Assembly (NCBI GenBank): GCA_029204225.1
Contig: CM055100.1
Coordinates: 57,550,345-57,614,344, forward strand
Source: Diphasiastrum complanatum
Lineage: Eukaryota; Streptophyta; Lycopodiopsida; Lycopodiales; Lycopodiaceae
Length of the DNA: 64,000 nucleotides
Direction: 5' to 3'
Part shown: positions 62,966 to 64,000 of the stretch, piece by piece
How the letters are laid out: each line of letters begins with the position of its first letter
Position numbering within the stretch: position 1 is the stretch's first letter
Position numbers and translations under genes: made by a program
The notes under the pieces: model-generated
Told to the model about the DNA's origin: nothing
Database searches by the model: none
The model's input: the letters and a program-made list of their open reading frames with translations, nothing else

Positions 62966-63305
62966 TTAAAGTAACGGTTGATGATCCGTATAAAATACAA
63001 AGTGGGTTTCCATGAGGTAGTGACAAAATTTTTGAACAGAATAAAATCATGGCTAACGCTTCACGTTCTGTTGTTGAATAATTCTTCTCTGAATCCGTAA
63101 GCTGTCTGCTTGCAAATCGTATAGGATAATCCTTCTTATAGTCACCTGGCTGCGTCAAAACTGATCCAATGGCGTATTTTGAGGCATTCATATGAACATG
63201 AAACTCTAATGTCCAATCTGGAGAACACAGTATTGGTGCTGAAGATAATGTTTTTTTTAACTTTTCAAAGGCTTCTAACGCCTCTATTGTCCAAATAGAA
63301 ATCAA
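62955..63305 (-). pseudogene. Ty3/Gypsy RT end and RNase H fragment
   Basis: Minus strand: TIEALEAFEKLKKTLSSAPI, PDWTLEFHVHMNASKYAIGS with an altered catalytic region (MNAS where relatives have DAS), then IRFASRQLTDSEKNYSTTER. A frameshift near 62960 separates it from the integrase frame. The RT palm upstream is missing and homology is lost at about 63305, so the copy is 5' truncated. Confidence 0.92.
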
Positions 63306-64000
63306 AAATAGTATTTTTCTATAAATAGAATATTTTGGAACCTCGACAAATGTTCTTGCAAAGGATCAAGAGTAATACTGGTAATTTTGCAAAAAAAGTG
63401 ACTTTTTTGACAAAAATATGACAATATGACAACTGATCCTCTGAAACCCTTTTTATTTTTGATATTATTCTTTGTTGACCTGGCAGTATATAGATCTGAA
63501 TCACATCTAAGCACAGTGAATCGGACGAAGGTTCTTTTTTAGTATTTTTTAGGGTTTAAATAATTTTTGGTGATTTTTGGTGGTTTTTCTAATGTTTCTG
63601 AAAATCTGCTGGGAATTAATCTTCACCCTTCAAACTGAAGGTTCTGTAAAAAAAATCAAAGGTGTCTGCAACTCAGCGAAGGTTTCCAAAAAGAGGGTAA
63701 AAAGTTCTGAGCTCTAATGACGCTTTTTGTCTTTTTTTGACCAAATTTGACAGATTTGACTAATTTTTGTTATTTTCTCTAATATCTCAGATCCAAATAG
63801 ATCTTAAGATTGGTGATCTGAATAGCTTTCCTTGTTTCATAATCAGATTAGATTTCAAACAAGCAAATCCACTCAAATGAAGCAAAATCAATCCCAAACT
63901 AACTCTAAAATGCAGATTTAACACTATTCAAGCCATGACAAGATGCCTAATGCAAGCTAACCATCAACCAAACATGCTGCAAACTGAAAAATTGGCGTAG
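63306..64000. other. No gene recognised; right GCGAAGGTT cluster
   Basis: T-rich sequence with GACGAAGGTTC near 63524, CTGAAGGTTCTG near 63632 and AGCGAAGGTTTCC near 63675. Nothing else is supported. The element to the left may continue here in deleted form. Confidence 0.5.

Overview
The window looks like nuclear DNA of a land plant: an AT-rich, repeat-dense interval of overlapping, mostly dead transposable elements around one spliced host-type gene. Evidence for a plant: many Ty1/Copia LTR retrotransposons whose primer-binding sites match initiator tRNA-Met (TGGTATCAGAGC), a CACTA transposase with its DUF4218 partner, Ty3/Gypsy remnants, and a five-KH-domain RNA-binding gene of the plant RCF3/HEN4-like class with GT-AG introns. 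I cannot name the species or lineage from sequence alone.

Layout. 0-4.4 kb: 3' end of a family A Copia, one copy of an inverted repeat, a 103-bp tandem duplication, a family B Copia fragment with LTR (minus), and a Gypsy integrase fragment ending in a 180-bp GA tract. 4.4-6.4 kb: no recognised gene, one degenerate tandem repeat. 6.4-11 kb: Copia F (minus), with stops and frameshifts, its integrase core deleted and its two flanking LTRs unlike each other. 12.2-12.6 kb: second copy of the inverted repeat. 13.2-16.9 kb: a complete but non-autonomous Copia A with both LTRs and a 5-bp target duplication. 17.7-22.0 kb: 5' part of Copia C (LTR, gag, protease, integrase, most of RT). 22-43 kb: a segment holding retroelement scraps, a degenerate PIF1-type helicase followed by an endonuclease-like reading frame, and the KH gene (29.5-35.3 kb, 7 coding exons, 660 residues). 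42.9-43.9 kb: the missing 3' part of Copia C. 44-46.6 kb: CACTA remnant (minus) and a motif-rich terminal-like region. 46.8-49.9 kb: a large foldback with arms of about 1.3 kb. 50-60 kb: Copia D (plus) cut short tail-to-tail against Copia H (minus), then a nested Copia E end and a second family B Copia (minus). 60-64 kb: an unassigned reading frame and a Gypsy pol (minus).

Only the KH gene looks intact. Its predicted product would bind RNA in the nucleus. Nearly all other coding material is retroelement gag-pol broken by stops, frameshifts and deletions, so no element here looks able to move by itself.

The most notable architecture is that the two parts of Copia C are in the same orientation, are complementary almost to the codon, carry LTRs of one family, and lie 20.9 kb apart with the KH gene and the helicase/endonuclease remnant between them. 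That fits insertion of a large gene-bearing segment into a retrotransposon, although two independently truncated copies remain possible.
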